NCBI GenBank assembly: GCA_910578865.1
Contig: CAJTRM010000003.1
Span: 112,142-176,141, forward strand
Direction: 5' to 3'
DNA from: an uncultured Dorea sp.
Lineage (GTDB): Bacteria; Bacillota_A; Clostridia; Lachnospirales; Lachnospiraceae
DNA length: 64,000 bases
Position 1 is the first letter of the stretch; each line of letters opens with the position of its first letter. Made by a program: the position numbers and the translations under genes. Shown one piece after another: positions 52,924-63,009 of this stretch. The notes below the pieces were generated by a model, which searched no databases, had not been told where the DNA came from, and worked only from the letters and a program-made list of their open reading frames with translations.

Positions 52924-54002
52924 AAAAATCACAGCTGAATGCAAAGGATACCTTTGACTACGAAAGGATGAAAGAGGCAGGAGAACATTTCCTTCGCTGT
53001 CAGTATGAAGAGGACGGAGAGGACATCTGCTTTATCTATGATACAGAAGGAAAGAAGCCGCTGAAGGAAATCCTGGAGGAAGACAAAGGGGCGAAGTACA
53101 GCCTGCTCATTAATTTTGCAGGTTTGAGAGAGGCGTATTTTGAATACCAGATTTCATTTTCCATAGAGGAAATATATTACGATGACAACTATATTCCGTA
53201 TGTCAGGGGGAGGGACTTGTATGAGCCCGGAAAATGCGGGCAGGAAGCGGAGTTTTTAAATATTTACAAGGCATTTGCCGGGGGGATCCTGAGCAGACGT
53301 TACGATGTGGCAAAGCTTTTAGAGAGCGGGATTGAGATCCTGAAGGGAGAACGGGGCTTTCAGACAATCTATGAATGCACCTCGGCAGAGGAAGTGAAGA
53401 CGGAGCTTAAGCGCAGGAAAAAGGAGCTGGAAGAGAACGCCAGGCGCACTATGAGGCAGGTGTCGAAAAAGGGCTACCTGGCCTGGCGGATGGTGGCTGT
53501 GGCGGCTGTGATCCTGACGGCTGCTTTCGGTGCAGGGGCGTTTTATTACGGGAGGATGGTCGTCCCAAAGCAGGAATCGGTAATCGCAGCCAACCAGAGG
53601 TATATCGTGAATGATTATGTAGGATGTATTGACAGCCTGGAGACACTTTCGCCGGAGGAGATGGACAGAAATACAAAGTATATACTTGCCGCATCTTATG
53701 CGAGAAGTGAAAGTCTGAAGCAGGAAGAGATCGCCGTCATCGTGGAAAAGCTGTCTCCGGAGAGTAATGAAAAAGAGCTTGACTATTGGATCTATCTGGG
53801 GCGCCGCAAGCTTAAGAAGGCGGAGAATATGGCAATGGCGCTGTCCGATGATAAGCTTCTTGTGTATGCCTATATGAAGGAGGCAGATATATTAGAGGGG
53901 AATACAGAGATTGACGGTTCCAGTAAGCAGGAGAGGATGGATCAGCTTGAACAGGAGATTGAGAAGCTGGGTAAGAAGTATGAGCCGGAGGAAGGGCAGT
54001 AA
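52902..54002 (+). CDS. essB: EssB/YukC-type T7SS pseudokinase membrane protein
   Basis: 366 aa. The cytoplasmic pseudokinase-like N-terminal part (about 1-185) ends in a basic coiled stretch. One membrane helix (about residues 197-217) and a helical extracellular C-terminal domain (about 220-366) follow. This is the YukC topology. It bridges EssC and the other membrane parts. Confidence 0.85.
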   Translation: MDNRRTVKKSQLNAKDTFDYERMKEAGEHFLRCQYEEDGEDICFIYDTEGKKPLKEILEEDKGAKYSLLINFAGLREAYFEYQISFSIEEIYYDDNYIPYVRGRDLYEPGKCGQEAEFLNIYKAFAGGILSRRYDVAKLLESGIEILKGERGFQTIYECTSAEEVKTELKRRKKELEENARRTMRQVSKKGYLAWRMVAVAAVILTAAFGAGAFYYGRMVVPKQESVIAANQRYIVNDYVGCIDSLETLSPEEMDRNTKYILAASYARSESLKQEEIAVIVEKLSPESNEKELDYWIYLGRRKLKKAENMAMALSDDKLLVYAYMKEADILEGNTEIDGSSKQERMDQLEQEIEKLGKKYEPEEGQ

Positions 54003-54004
54003 GC

Positions 54005-54568
54005 ATGAAAATCATTCAGATTGCAGCAGATAAACAATTGGGATATTGGTATTTTGACAAACAGGAAAAACAGCTCATAAAGGTCAGCTATGATATGATG
54101 CGGCAGATGGATACTATCAATGGCTCTCCATTTATACATATTGCTGTGATAAGCGGATGTATTCTGGCTGCAATAGGAGCTTATCTGACCAGGAGGGGCC
54201 TGTATATAGAGACCAGGAATGTATGGCTTTTTGTGGGGGTCAGTGTTGTTCTATCCTATGTATATGCAACAATCCGAACCCGGAGATTTGCTGATGAAGC
54301 AAAAAAATCAGGGTGTATCTATCCCTTTACTGCAGAGGTTCTGCGGTATGTGTCTCAGATAGAGAAGAAGATTTATATCATTAGTTTGCTTATGCTATTT
54401 GTATTGATTGTGATAACAGGCTTAGGGTTGTATTTTTATCCTAAGGAGGGCGATATACGGATGGCGATTGTCGGAGTTGGCGGGATGGGAGCCATAGTCA
54501 TGTATCTTATTTCGCTTCATCCGTTTCAGAAGCTGCTCTTCTGGATAAAGGTAAGGAAATTATATTAG
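54005..54568 (+). CDS. Four-helix membrane protein, T7SS toxin-immunity paralog 1
   Basis: 187 aa. The N-terminus MKIIQIAADKQLGYWYFDK and the C-terminus HPFQKLLFWIKVRKLY are shared by four tandem copies. Four membrane helices (about residues 44-62, 71-88, 123-143, 150-170). It lies 2 nt after essB and 29 nt before an LXG toxin gene. A membrane immunity protein against a pore-forming toxin is the best reading; I know no named family. Confidence 0.65.
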   Translation: MKIIQIAADKQLGYWYFDKQEKQLIKVSYDMMRQMDTINGSPFIHIAVISGCILAAIGAYLTRRGLYIETRNVWLFVGVSVVLSYVYATIRTRRFADEAKKSGCIYPFTAEVLRYVSQIEKKIYIISLLMLFVLIVITGLGLYFYPKEGDIRMAIVGVGGMGAIVMYLISLHPFQKLLFWIKVRKLY

Positions 54569-54597
54569 GATGCATATAGGCACAGGGGGTGACAGAT

Positions 54598-55953
54598 GTG
54601 GGACTGCTTATGAACACAAAAAGCGTAAAAAATCAGTTAAAGCAGATGAGCCGGAATCTTGAAGAAATGATTCTGAATGCACAGTTAATGATCAGGAAAA
54701 TTGATGCATTCATTGATACACCGGAATTACTGGCACAGTCTTATGGGAATCTGAAAGGCTACTATAACTCTGTACATATTCCTGTGCTTCGGGGGCTCAT
54801 CTGCTGTGCGGAAGATTTGGCTGCAGAGAATGAGGCATATAGTGCGCTGATAGATACTTATCTTGCAGATGCAGCAAATGTAGATGAAGATGGTCTGCTG
54901 GAGGATGTGGAGAGGATCGGAATGATATTACGTATTTTAGAGGATACACCGCCAGGCGTGACGACTATGCTTGATTTGAGGCAGACATTGGAGAATCAAA
55001 AGGCAGATATTGAAGAGAAATTAGAGAGAATCAGTCAATTTGTATCTTGTGCATCTGCACTTTATAGTGGGAACGACGGGTTAAAAGTCCAGCTTCTCCA
55101 GGGACTTGGCATTATGCAGGGGATTCAGTATAACTCTGCCGGCAGGATGTTCCAGATTTCAGGTATCGATATGGAGTGGAGCCGCAGAATCAATGAAATG
55201 TGGGGAAACCGGCAGGAGATGGCGAATGTATTAACAGATGTACTGGCAAAGATAAAAAAAGAAAATCCAAAGATGAGTGATGACGACATTTGTAAGATCG
55301 TAAATTATATGGTGCAGAATCCGATTCGGGAAGAGCAGTCACTTGAGGAATATCTGGCGGAACATAAGGAGCAAATAGAGTTATTAGGGATTGGGTGGAC
55401 TGTGGCGTCACAGGCATTTTCTACGACTTGTTCAGCGCTTGGAGAGATTACAAAAGCGCAGGGAGTATGGCTTGCAGAAAATGCGGCCAAGATCTTGAGT
55501 TACTCTCAGGGAAGTGTGGATGATATGCTTCGGTATAGTGACGATATCATTAAGGCTGCACAGGTGGGAACCAAAGGAACCCAAATTTCAAATATTGGCG
55601 GTGCACCTATGACCGTTATCGGAAGCGGCATTGATTATGGACTTCTGCGGGCAGGGGGTGCTGATAAAGGCGAGGCGCTGATAAAGACGGGGGCACATAC
55701 TGCAATTGGCTGTATGGCAGGGACAGCAGTGAAAATGGTTACAACGGCAATGGTGGCATCTAGTGCAGGTGGGCCGGTTGGCTTAGTTATAGGGGTAAGT
55801 GTAATAGTAACCGTGGTTTTAGTTAATTATTTTGATTATATGTATGATAATAACAAAACTCTACAAGATACCGGAGAGTTTATAGATAAGAAATTAGATG
55901 ATGCAGGTAGATGTATTAATGATTTTTCATTAGGAACAGTAGTATTTGAATAA
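54598..55953 (+). CDS. LXG-type polymorphic toxin with glycine-zipper C-terminus
   Basis: 451 aa from GTG 54598 (AGGGGGT at 54584, 7-nt spacing); the frame opens at 54589. The N-terminal helical LXG-like domain (about 1-190) contains NLKGYYNSVHIPVLRG. The C-terminus (about 340-440) has GIDYGLLRAGGADKGEALIK and a Gly/Ala-rich hydrophobic stretch (IGCMAGTAVK, SSAGGPVGLVIGVSVIV). This resembles glycine-zipper LXG effectors such as TelE that depolarise membranes. It should be exported by EssC. The paralogs around it would protect the producer. Confidence 0.75.
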   Translation: MGLLMNTKSVKNQLKQMSRNLEEMILNAQLMIRKIDAFIDTPELLAQSYGNLKGYYNSVHIPVLRGLICCAEDLAAENEAYSALIDTYLADAANVDEDGLLEDVERIGMILRILEDTPPGVTTMLDLRQTLENQKADIEEKLERISQFVSCASALYSGNDGLKVQLLQGLGIMQGIQYNSAGRMFQISGIDMEWSRRINEMWGNRQEMANVLTDVLAKIKKENPKMSDDDICKIVNYMVQNPIREEQSLEEYLAEHKEQIELLGIGWTVASQAFSTTCSALGEITKAQGVWLAENAAKILSYSQGSVDDMLRYSDDIIKAAQVGTKGTQISNIGGAPMTVIGSGIDYGLLRAGGADKGEALIKTGAHTAIGCMAGTAVKMVTTAMVASSAGGPVGLVIGVSVIVTVVLVNYFDYMYDNNKTLQDTGEFIDKKLDDAGRCINDFSLGTVVFE

Positions 55954-55970
55954 CAGGCGAGGGTACAAAT

Positions 55971-56534
55971 ATGAGAATGATTCAGGTTGCATCTGATAAA
56001 GAAATAGGAGTCTGGTATTTCGACAAACAAGAACAAAAACTGATAGGAATCAGTCAAAGTACAATGTTACAAGTGAACAGTGGGGAGAATATCCCTGTAG
56101 TGGGAATTACAGCGGGACTGGGGAGTATATTAGTAGCGGTTGGAACCTATCTGACAAAGCAGGGAGTTTGTATTAACTATAAGGCATTGATTGCTTTTAT
56201 ATGTATTAATATTCTTTGCTCATACATCTATACGAGACATTACGTAAGAAAAGTGGCAGAAGAGGTAAAACAAATCGGAAGGCAATATGAAGTATGTGAA
56301 GAGATACTGCAACAGATTTCTCGTGCAGGAGTAAAAGTATATGTATCATTGTCCATTGTAACAGGATTTATGATCGCTATGACCGCATTGTGTATTTTCC
56401 TTTATTTAAAAACACAGAGTTTTGTTATGATTCTGACGATAATCGTAGCCATTGATACTGTGACAATGCTGATCGTCACTCTGCATCCCCTTCAGAAGAT
56501 TTTGTTCTGGGTAAAGGTGAGAAAGTTATATTAA
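55971..56534 (+). CDS. Four-helix membrane protein, immunity paralog 2
   Basis: 187 aa, same length and ends as paralog 1 (MRMIQVASDKEIGVWYFDKQ ... HPLQKILFWVKVRKLY) with divergence in the middle. It starts 17 nt after the toxin stop, so it is the most likely cognate immunity protein, while paralog 1 sits on the other side. Four predicted helices. Confidence 0.65.
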   Translation: MRMIQVASDKEIGVWYFDKQEQKLIGISQSTMLQVNSGENIPVVGITAGLGSILVAVGTYLTKQGVCINYKALIAFICINILCSYIYTRHYVRKVAEEVKQIGRQYEVCEEILQQISRAGVKVYVSLSIVTGFMIAMTALCIFLYLKTQSFVMILTIIVAIDTVTMLIVTLHPLQKILFWVKVRKLY

Positions 56535-56562
56535 AAAATATAAGGCGAAGGGATATAGCAGT

Positions 56563-57126
56563 ATGAGAATAATTCAAGTCGCGGCAGATAAAGACGCAGG
56601 AGTCTGGTATTTTGACAAAAGTGAACAAAAATTAATAAGAGTCAGTCTGGAAACGACGTAGCAGGTTGATAGTGCAAGAAACCTACCTGTGATAGGAATT
56701 GTTGCAGGAGGCGGGTGTGCAATATCAGGGATCGCTGTTTATCTTTCATCCAGAATGCCCTATGTGAATGGTTGGATTCAGATTTTATTAATTTGCATAA
56801 GTATTATCCTGGGCTCTTTCTATCAAAAATATCAGGAAAAAATGGTAGAAAAAGAAGTAAAAAGAGTAGGACAAAGGTATGATTTGACACCGGAAGTCTT
56901 AAATCATATTACAAAGGCAAGTGTAAAGATATATCTTATGTATCTGGGAATCTTAGTAATCTTAGTTATGATGACATGGCTTGGATTGTATCTATACACA
57001 AAGGATTATGATTTCCGTAGTTTAATTGTAGGAGTGTTATCCCCCGGTCTCCTGGCTATGCTCCTTATTGTTCTGCATCCCATTCAAAAATTGCGGTTTT
57101 GGATGAAGGTAAGAAAGCTGTATTAA
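56563..57126 (+). pseudogene. Immunity paralog 3, interrupted by an amber codon
   Basis: ATG 56563 opens MRIIQVAADKDAGVWYFDK in frame, but TAG at 56659-56661 stops it at codon 33. The rest to 57126 is intact in the same frame and ends IQKLRFWMKVRKLY. A GTG or ATG restart after the stop would lack the conserved N-terminus. Spacing and ribosome site match the other copies. Confidence 0.8.
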
Positions 57127-57176
57127 ATGGTACGGGGAAATATCAGTAATTTTTAAATAATAGATGAGGTATTTAC

Positions 57177-57740
57177 ATGAAGATGATTCGTATTGTGGAG
57201 GATAGGCAGGAAGGTATTTGGTATTTTGACAAGAAGGAGCAAAAATTGATAAAGATCAGTTTTGAGGAGTCACAACGGATTAATGGCGTAGAAAATATAC
57301 CTGCCGTAGGAGTGATTGCAGGTGTAATCGGTATGGTGGTTGGAATATCAGTTTATTTATCTTCCCGCGTATCGTATGTAAATGAAAGGATACAGTTCCT
57401 GCTGATTTGTATCAGTGCTCTTATTGGATATTTGTATCAGAAACATCACGAAGGTGTAATAACAGCAGAGGTAAAAAAGACGGGCAGAATGTATGACCTG
57501 ACACCGGAAGTGCTGACATGTCTTTCGCGGGCAAATGTGAAAATACATATCATGTATGTAGGATTTTTAGCGGTCATGATGGCAATGACATGGTTTGGAT
57601 TATATATGTATCCGAAAGATCATGACCTTCGGGGATTAATTGTGGGAGTGGGAGGTCCCGGTATAATAACAATGCTGATCGTCATCCTGCATCCGCTTTA
57701 GAAAATTTTGTTCTGGGTAAAGGTAAGAAAACTATATTAA
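57177..57740 (+). pseudogene. Immunity paralog 4, amber codon near the C-terminus
   Basis: ATG 57177, MKMIRIVEDRQEGIWYFDK. TAG at 57699-57701 replaces the Gln of the conserved HPxQK motif (CAG in the others), ending the protein at 174 aa. The next 12 codons still read KILFWVKVRKLY and stop at 57740. All four helices remain, so the truncated protein could still work. Confidence 0.75.
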
Positions 57741-57779
57741 GAATTAGAATATGAAAAAACCAAGCTAGGAGGAAGAAGT

Positions 57780-58079
57780 ATGAGGATATTACCACTGGGA
57801 ACCATTGTGAGACTAAAGGAGGGGACAGAAAAACTGATGGTTACAAGCCGCCTGCCGTTATGTAACCACAATGGTAAGATCGGCTACCTTGATTACGGGG
57901 CATGCATATATCCTCAGGGACAGATCAGCCCGCAGTCATTTTTTTTCAATGACGAGGATATAGAGGAGATATGTTTTGAAGGTTACAGGGACGAAAAAGA
58001 GGAGAAATTTTGTGAGCTGTGCAAAGAGCAGGTTAAGGATATTAAATATCCAAGGTTCACAATCAGAGAAATTGAATAG
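57780..58079 (+). CDS. DUF4176 domain-containing T7SS-associated protein
   Basis: 99 aa, AGGAGGAAG before ATG. LPLGTIVRLKEGTEKLMVTS and the GYLDYGACIYPQG segment fit DUF4176, found almost only in T7SS loci, where it may assist effectors. It is soluble. Two CxxC-like Cys occur near the end (CELC). Confidence 0.8.
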   Translation: MRILPLGTIVRLKEGTEKLMVTSRLPLCNHNGKIGYLDYGACIYPQGQISPQSFFFNDEDIEEICFEGYRDEKEEKFCELCKEQVKDIKYPRFTIREIE

Positions 58080-58098
58080 ATGTGAGGAGTGAGAAGAT

Positions 58099-58377
58099 AT
58101 GGAACCTTTATTAAAAAGTGATTTAGGGACAGCCGAAAATCAAAGCAGCAATCTCAAAGACGGATTCCGGAACCTTGGAGAACTGGACAGCGTGGCAGAG
58201 GGCAGTACAAACGATGATGTAAATCAGAGGTGTATCAGTCTTTATGAATCTATGCAGGAAATTCTGACCGCTTACTTGACGGCGGCCGGCAGAGATGCAC
58301 AGAGGATTCGGGAAATAGGTTTACATTTTGCGGATGTAGACAATGGAATGTCAAGTGAAGTGACAGAAGCAAAATAG
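58099..58377 (+). CDS. TIGR04197-family T7SS effector/helper
   Basis: 92 aa, helical WXG100-sized protein with no WXG. LKSDLGTAENQSSNLKDGF at the start and the small size fit the SACOL2603/TIGR04197 family. Such proteins accompany LXG toxins as export partners. Confidence 0.7.
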   Translation: MEPLLKSDLGTAENQSSNLKDGFRNLGELDSVAEGSTNDDVNQRCISLYESMQEILTAYLTAAGRDAQRIREIGLHFADVDNGMSSEVTEAK

Positions 58378-58414
58378 GGAACGAAATGGAGGGACTCAGG
58401 ATAAAGGAACAGAT

Positions 58415-58762
58415 ATGGATGAGCAGGAATACAGACAAAAGCTGAATGAGCTGGAATGGAGGCAGGATGATCTGCGAAGGGAAAAGCGGAGGCAGGAAGA
58501 GACGGAGGATATTTATTGGGATATCAAAGGCCATATCAGGGAACTGATAAAGACACTTCCCGAGCACTGGGAAGCCCCGGAATATGACAGGATCATAGAA
58601 TGCTTTGAAGAAGATTTATTTTGCAATTTTCGGCGGATAGAGCAGGAATTTGAAGAGGAAAAAGTACGAATAGAAAAGGAAAGAAACACTTTAATCATAG
58701 AAGAGGATACATGCAGGCAGGAGTATCAAAAACAGGCAATACGGGAGGAAGAGAAACAATGA
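58415..58762 (+). CDS. Coiled-coil T7SS-associated protein (DUF3958-like)
   Basis: 115 aa, highly charged and helical with two long coiled coils (about 1-48 and 75-115) and an intervening ETLPEHW-like turn (KTLPEHWEAPEYD). Its position after TIGR04197 and its size suggest DUF3958. Its stop overlaps the EssC start (ATGA). Confidence 0.6.
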   Translation: MDEQEYRQKLNELEWRQDDLRREKRRQEETEDIYWDIKGHIRELIKTLPEHWEAPEYDRIIECFEEDLFCNFRRIEQEFEEEKVRIEKERNTLIIEEDTCRQEYQKQAIREEEKQ

Positions 58763-61700
58763 TGAGAGTACAATGCTATGAAAGGAAACCAAGGGTGTGG
58801 ATCGGAACCGGAGAGGATAGCCTCCCGGTGGATATCGTTATCCCGGGGCTTTTGACCTCTCTCCTTGTGAGGAAGGATTCCTTCCTCCTGAAACGAGAAG
58901 CAGGCGTAGAATGCAGGATCCTTCTAAACGGACAGGCTGTCCGGGAGGAATCCGGTGCTCTGTCCGAAGGAGATGAACTGGAATTATACACAGAGGAAGG
59001 AACAGTTCCAATCAGGATCAACCTGTTTGAGGAGACTCTGGAGGTGGAAGGGGCAGAAGGCAGTTATCAGGCCTCCCTCCTGCCGGTGCGCCCACAGGGG
59101 GAATATTTTCCGGATTTCCCACATTATAAACGTTCCCCCAGGGTCAATTACCATATTGAGGATCAGAAGATCATCATTGAGGCTCCGCCCCAGAAAAAAG
59201 AGATGGCAAAAGGCGGCCTGGTGCAGGTAATCGTACCTCCGCTGTGCATGCTGGCGCTGACCATTGCCATGGGGATCCTGATGAACCGGGGTCCCTATGT
59301 GTTTATGAGTGCAGGGATGACCCTGATCACCACTATATTTTCGGTACAGAAGTTTTTCTCCGACCGGAAGGAGCGGAACGAGCAGAATGCCCGGCGGGAG
59401 GAGATGTATGAGGAGTACCTGCTCCGGATGAGGAAACGGATCCGCAAGGCAAGGGCGGAAGAAAAAGAGGCGCTTGCCTACCAGAACCCAAAGTTTAAGG
59501 ATCTTGCGGAGATGGTAAACCGGTACAGCAGCCGGATCTATGAGCGCACTGCGCTGGACGATGATTTTCTTACGGTAAATCTGGGATTCCATCAGGGAAG
59601 ATCCCGGGTGGAGGTAAGCTTCTCCGGCAAAGAGCTGGAGATAAAGAAGGACGAGCTGACCCAGAAGGCAGAGGAAATCGCAAAGGAGTTCCGGCTGATT
59701 GAGGATGTGCCTGTGGTGGTGGACCTGAAAAGGGCCCATCTTGGTCTTGTGGGAAGTAAGGCAAATGTCCATGAGCAGCTAAAGTACCTGCTGGCACAGG
59801 TTACCTGTTTCCAGAGCTACCATGAGCTTCAGATCCTTCATATCCATGATGCCAAATACAAGGAGAGGTTCGACTATGCCAGGTGGTACCCTCATCTTCG
59901 CATCCGTGCTATCAACGTGGTGGGAGATATTACGGATGAGCAGGCGAGAGATCAGATCCTTGGGAGCATCCAGCAGATCTTAAAGGAGCGGAAAATGAAG
60001 CTTGAGGAAGGACGTCAGGAGACGGTGTTCCTGCCTCATCTGCTCTTTATTATTGATGAGCCGAAGTTGATTCTGAACCATGCCATTATGGAGTATCTGC
60101 AGGGCAAGGACATGAACCTTGGGTTTAGTATGATCTATACTTCGGAGCGGACGGCAAGTCTGCCGGAAAATGTCCGCACAGTGTGCCTGATCAAAAACTC
60201 ACAGCAGGGGGAGCTGCTCCTGAACGAAGGCAGGAAGGTGGGCCGGCAGTTCGACACCCAGCATGCAGAGGGAATCGACCTGGAGTGGTCGGCAAGGACT
60301 TTAAGTGCGCTGATCCATGAGCAGGGAATCAGCAGCCGGATCCCGGAGAGTATTACGTTCTTTGATATGTACTGCATCGAGCATCCGGAGGAGCTGCAGG
60401 TGAAGGAGCGCTGGAAGAAAAATGAGTCCCACAAATCTCTGGCAGTGCCTCTTGGGGTGCGGGCAGAGGAGGACTATGTGGAGCTGAACCTCCATGAGAA
60501 AGCCCACGGCCCTCACGGGCTGGTGGCAGGAACTACAGGTTCCGGGAAGTCGGAGATCGTGCAGTCCTATATCCTGTCTCTGGCGGTGAATTTCCATCCT
60601 CATGAAGTAGGATTCCTGCTGATCGATTATAAGGGGGGAGGTATGGCAAACCTGTTTGCGAAGCTGCCCCATCTCCTCGGAACTATCACCAACCTGGACA
60701 AGGCAGAAAGTATGCGTGCAATGGCATCCATTAAAAGTGAGATGGCAAGGAGGCAGAGAATCTTCGGGGAGCATAACGTGAACCATATCAACGGCTACAA
60801 TAAGCTGTTCAAGCTGGGGAAGGTGGAGGAGCCGCTGCCCCATCTGTTCCTGATCAGCGATGAGTTTGCGGAGCTGAAGAAGGAGCAGCCGGAGTTTATG
60901 ACGGAGCTGGTATCGGCAGCCCGTATCGGCCGAAGCCTGGGGATCCATCTGATCCTGGCCACCCAGAAGCCCACAGGAGTGGTGGACGACCAGATCTGGA
61001 CCAACAGCAAGTTCAAGCTGTGTCTGAAGGTGCAGAACGAGGGGGACAGCAAGGAGATGTTAAAGACACCGGACGCGGCTAATATTACCCAGGCGGGGCG
61101 GGCGTACCTGCAGGTGGGAAACAATGAGATCTATGAGTTGTTCCAGTCGGCGTGGAGCGGGGCTGCCTATGGGGGCACGCAGACGGAGGAAGAGAAGGAG
61201 GACGACCGGGTCTATCTGGTGAATGCACTGGGACAGGGGGAGCTTCTGAATCAGGACTTAAGTGGCCCGTCAGACAGCAACCAGATCAAAGCGACACAAT
61301 TAGATGTTACTGTAGACCATCTGCATGATGTGTATGAAGATGAGCATGCCAAAGAGGTGATGAAACCGTGGCTTCCGCCGCTGCCGGCTTTGCTTGAATC
61401 CCCGTACACCAGAGAGGTGAGGGACAGCGCAGAGTTTACAAAGGGGGACTTCACGCTGGGCATTGGCATGATAGATGTGCCGGAGGAACAGATCCAGGAG
61501 GAATATACGCTGGATTTGATCAAAAATGGACATTTCTTATACATGGCGTCCGGCGGTTACGGAAAGTCCGTACTCCTGAGCAGTATTGTGGTGGGACTTG
61601 CCATGAAGAACTCCGTGCGGAACCTGAATTTCTATATCTGGGATCTGGGGAACAGCGCATTGATCACCCTCAGCGGACTGCCCCATGTGGCGGATTATAT

Positions 61701-63009
61701 GGGACTGGATGATGAGGAGAAGACCGCGAAATTTCAGAAGATGATTCTGAATGAGATTTCAGAGCGAAAGAGGAAATTCGCCAGGGCAATGGCTCAGAAT
61801 ATTTATGTTTATAATGAGAGCCAGGAAGAAAAGCTCAAATCAATTGTAATCGTAATTGACAACTATGATGCGATCCGTGAAGTAGGAGACACTGTAGAAG
61901 GATTTATCCAGAAGGTGGCCCGCGATGGAGTCGGGCTAGGGATTTATCTGCTGGTAACGATGACGAGAATGAATGCCATGCGTAATTCCGTTATGAATAA
62001 TTTTAAAGAAAAGATCGGAGGATTTAATTTCGAGCCGGGAGAGAACCGCACGTTTGTAGGGAAGAGCGAGTATACCTTGCCAGAGGATAAGAAGGGACGT
62101 GCTCTTGTGAAGCGTGAAAATGTGAATGTCATGCAGCTGTACCTGCCGGTACAGGGAGAGACGGAACTGGAGTATAACTATAATATAAAAGAACTGGTTG
62201 CATCTGTCCGGCGTGCAAGTACTGAGGAGCGGGCGCAGGGAATCCCGGTATTGCCGGAGGAATTGTATTTCCATATGTTGCCGTCCTATCCGGGTTATGA
62301 GGAGACTTCCAACAAGATACCGATCGGCATAGAGATCAACGACCTGCAGGTACAGTATCTGGATATCAGTAAAGGCACCGGGCTGATTATCGGAGGGAAT
62401 GAAAGTGGCAGAACCAATGCAATCTACAATGTTCTGAGTTATCTTGCAGGGAAAAGGATATGGCTGTTTGATAATAGCAGCAGGACCTCGGCAGTGTTTA
62501 TGGGGGAGGAGAACCTTACTTATGGTGCAGATTATTCGGCTTTCAGTGAGATGCTGGGTGAGATTGCGACGGAGATTGGAAAGTGCAGGGAAGATTTTGA
62601 GGAAGCGAAGTTAGATGACATTGCCATGACGCCGCAGCAATTTGCCGGGAGCCGGGAACCGAAATATGCCGTGATTGATACTGTGCAGGAACTGCACGCG
62701 CTTATCAGCCGGGAAGGGAAGCAGGAGGAACTGGATGTCCTGGAGGAAGCGGCAAAATGGGGGATCTATGTGATTGCCGCCTCCGATCCCAAGATTCCAA
62801 TTCGTTCCGGGAAGCTGATGGATCTGTTGAGTACGAGCAAATCAGGCATTATCCTTGGAAATATTAAAGAGCAGAAGGTCTTCGATTACAGCGGCATACG
62901 GGAGGAGAACCGGCAGGTTGAGTTCGGATACCGCCATTCTAACGGACTCAACTGTAAAATCATGGTGGCAAGGTATGTACAGGAGGAAAAGGAATCATGG
63001 AAGATATAA
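58759..63009 (+). CDS. essC: EssC/YukB T7SS motor ATPase
   Basis: 1416 aa from ATG 58759 (overlapping the previous stop; the 16 upstream codons are rejected). FHA-like N-terminal domains (about 1-150), two membrane helices (about 155-205), then three FtsK/SpoIIIE modules. The first has Walker A GTTGSGKSE (~590) and IDYKGGGMANLF; the second ASGGYGKSVLL (~930); the third is degenerate (GGNESGRTNA, ~1212). It powers export of WXG100/LXG substrates. Confidence 0.95.
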   Translation: MMRVQCYERKPRVWIGTGEDSLPVDIVIPGLLTSLLVRKDSFLLKREAGVECRILLNGQAVREESGALSEGDELELYTEEGTVPIRINLFEETLEVEGAEGSYQASLLPVRPQGEYFPDFPHYKRSPRVNYHIEDQKIIIEAPPQKKEMAKGGLVQVIVPPLCMLALTIAMGILMNRGPYVFMSAGMTLITTIFSVQKFFSDRKERNEQNARREEMYEEYLLRMRKRIRKARAEEKEALAYQNPKFKDLAEMVNRYSSRIYERTALDDDFLTVNLGFHQGRSRVEVSFSGKELEIKKDELTQKAEEIAKEFRLIEDVPVVVDLKRAHLGLVGSKANVHEQLKYLLAQVTCFQSYHELQILHIHDAKYKERFDYARWYPHLRIRAINVVGDITDEQARDQILGSIQQILKERKMKLEEGRQETVFLPHLLFIIDEPKLILNHAIMEYLQGKDMNLGFSMIYTSERTASLPENVRTVCLIKNSQQGELLLNEGRKVGRQFDTQHAEGIDLEWSARTLSALIHEQGISSRIPESITFFDMYCIEHPEELQVKERWKKNESHKSLAVPLGVRAEEDYVELNLHEKAHGPHGLVAGTTGSGKSEIVQSYILSLAVNFHPHEVGFLLIDYKGGGMANLFAKLPHLLGTITNLDKAESMRAMASIKSEMARRQRIFGEHNVNHINGYNKLFKLGKVEEPLPHLFLISDEFAELKKEQPEFMTELVSAARIGRSLGIHLILATQKPTGVVDDQIWTNSKFKLCLKVQNEGDSKEMLKTPDAANITQAGRAYLQVGNNEIYELFQSAWSGAAYGGTQTEEEKEDDRVYLVNALGQGELLNQDLSGPSDSNQIKATQLDVTVDHLHDVYEDEHAKEVMKPWLPPLPALLESPYTREVRDSAEFTKGDFTLGIGMIDVPEEQIQEEYTLDLIKNGHFLYMASGGYGKSVLLSSIVVGLAMKNSVRNLNFYIWDLGNSALITLSGLPHVADYMGLDDEEKTAKFQKMILNEISERKRKFARAMAQNIYVYNESQEEKLKSIVIVIDNYDAIREVGDTVEGFIQKVARDGVGLGIYLLVTMTRMNAMRNSVMNNFKEKIGGFNFEPGENRTFVGKSEYTLPEDKKGRALVKRENVNVMQLYLPVQGETELEYNYNIKELVASVRRASTEERAQGIPVLPEELYFHMLPSYPGYEETSNKIPIGIEINDLQVQYLDISKGTGLIIGGNESGRTNAIYNVLSYLAGKRIWLFDNSSRTSAVFMGEENLTYGADYSAFSEMLGEIATEIGKCREDFEEAKLDDIAMTPQQFAGSREPKYAVIDTVQELHALISREGKQEELDVLEEAAKWGIYVIAASDPKIPIRSGKLMDLLSTSKSGIILGNIKEQKVFDYSGIREENRQVEFGYRHSNGLNCKIMVARYVQEEKESWKI

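Noticed and set aside
56563..57740. Reassignment of UAG to Gln in this organism
   Set aside because: TAG is used as an ordinary stop elsewhere in the window (for example lanA at 46154 and the WXG100 gene at 52158).
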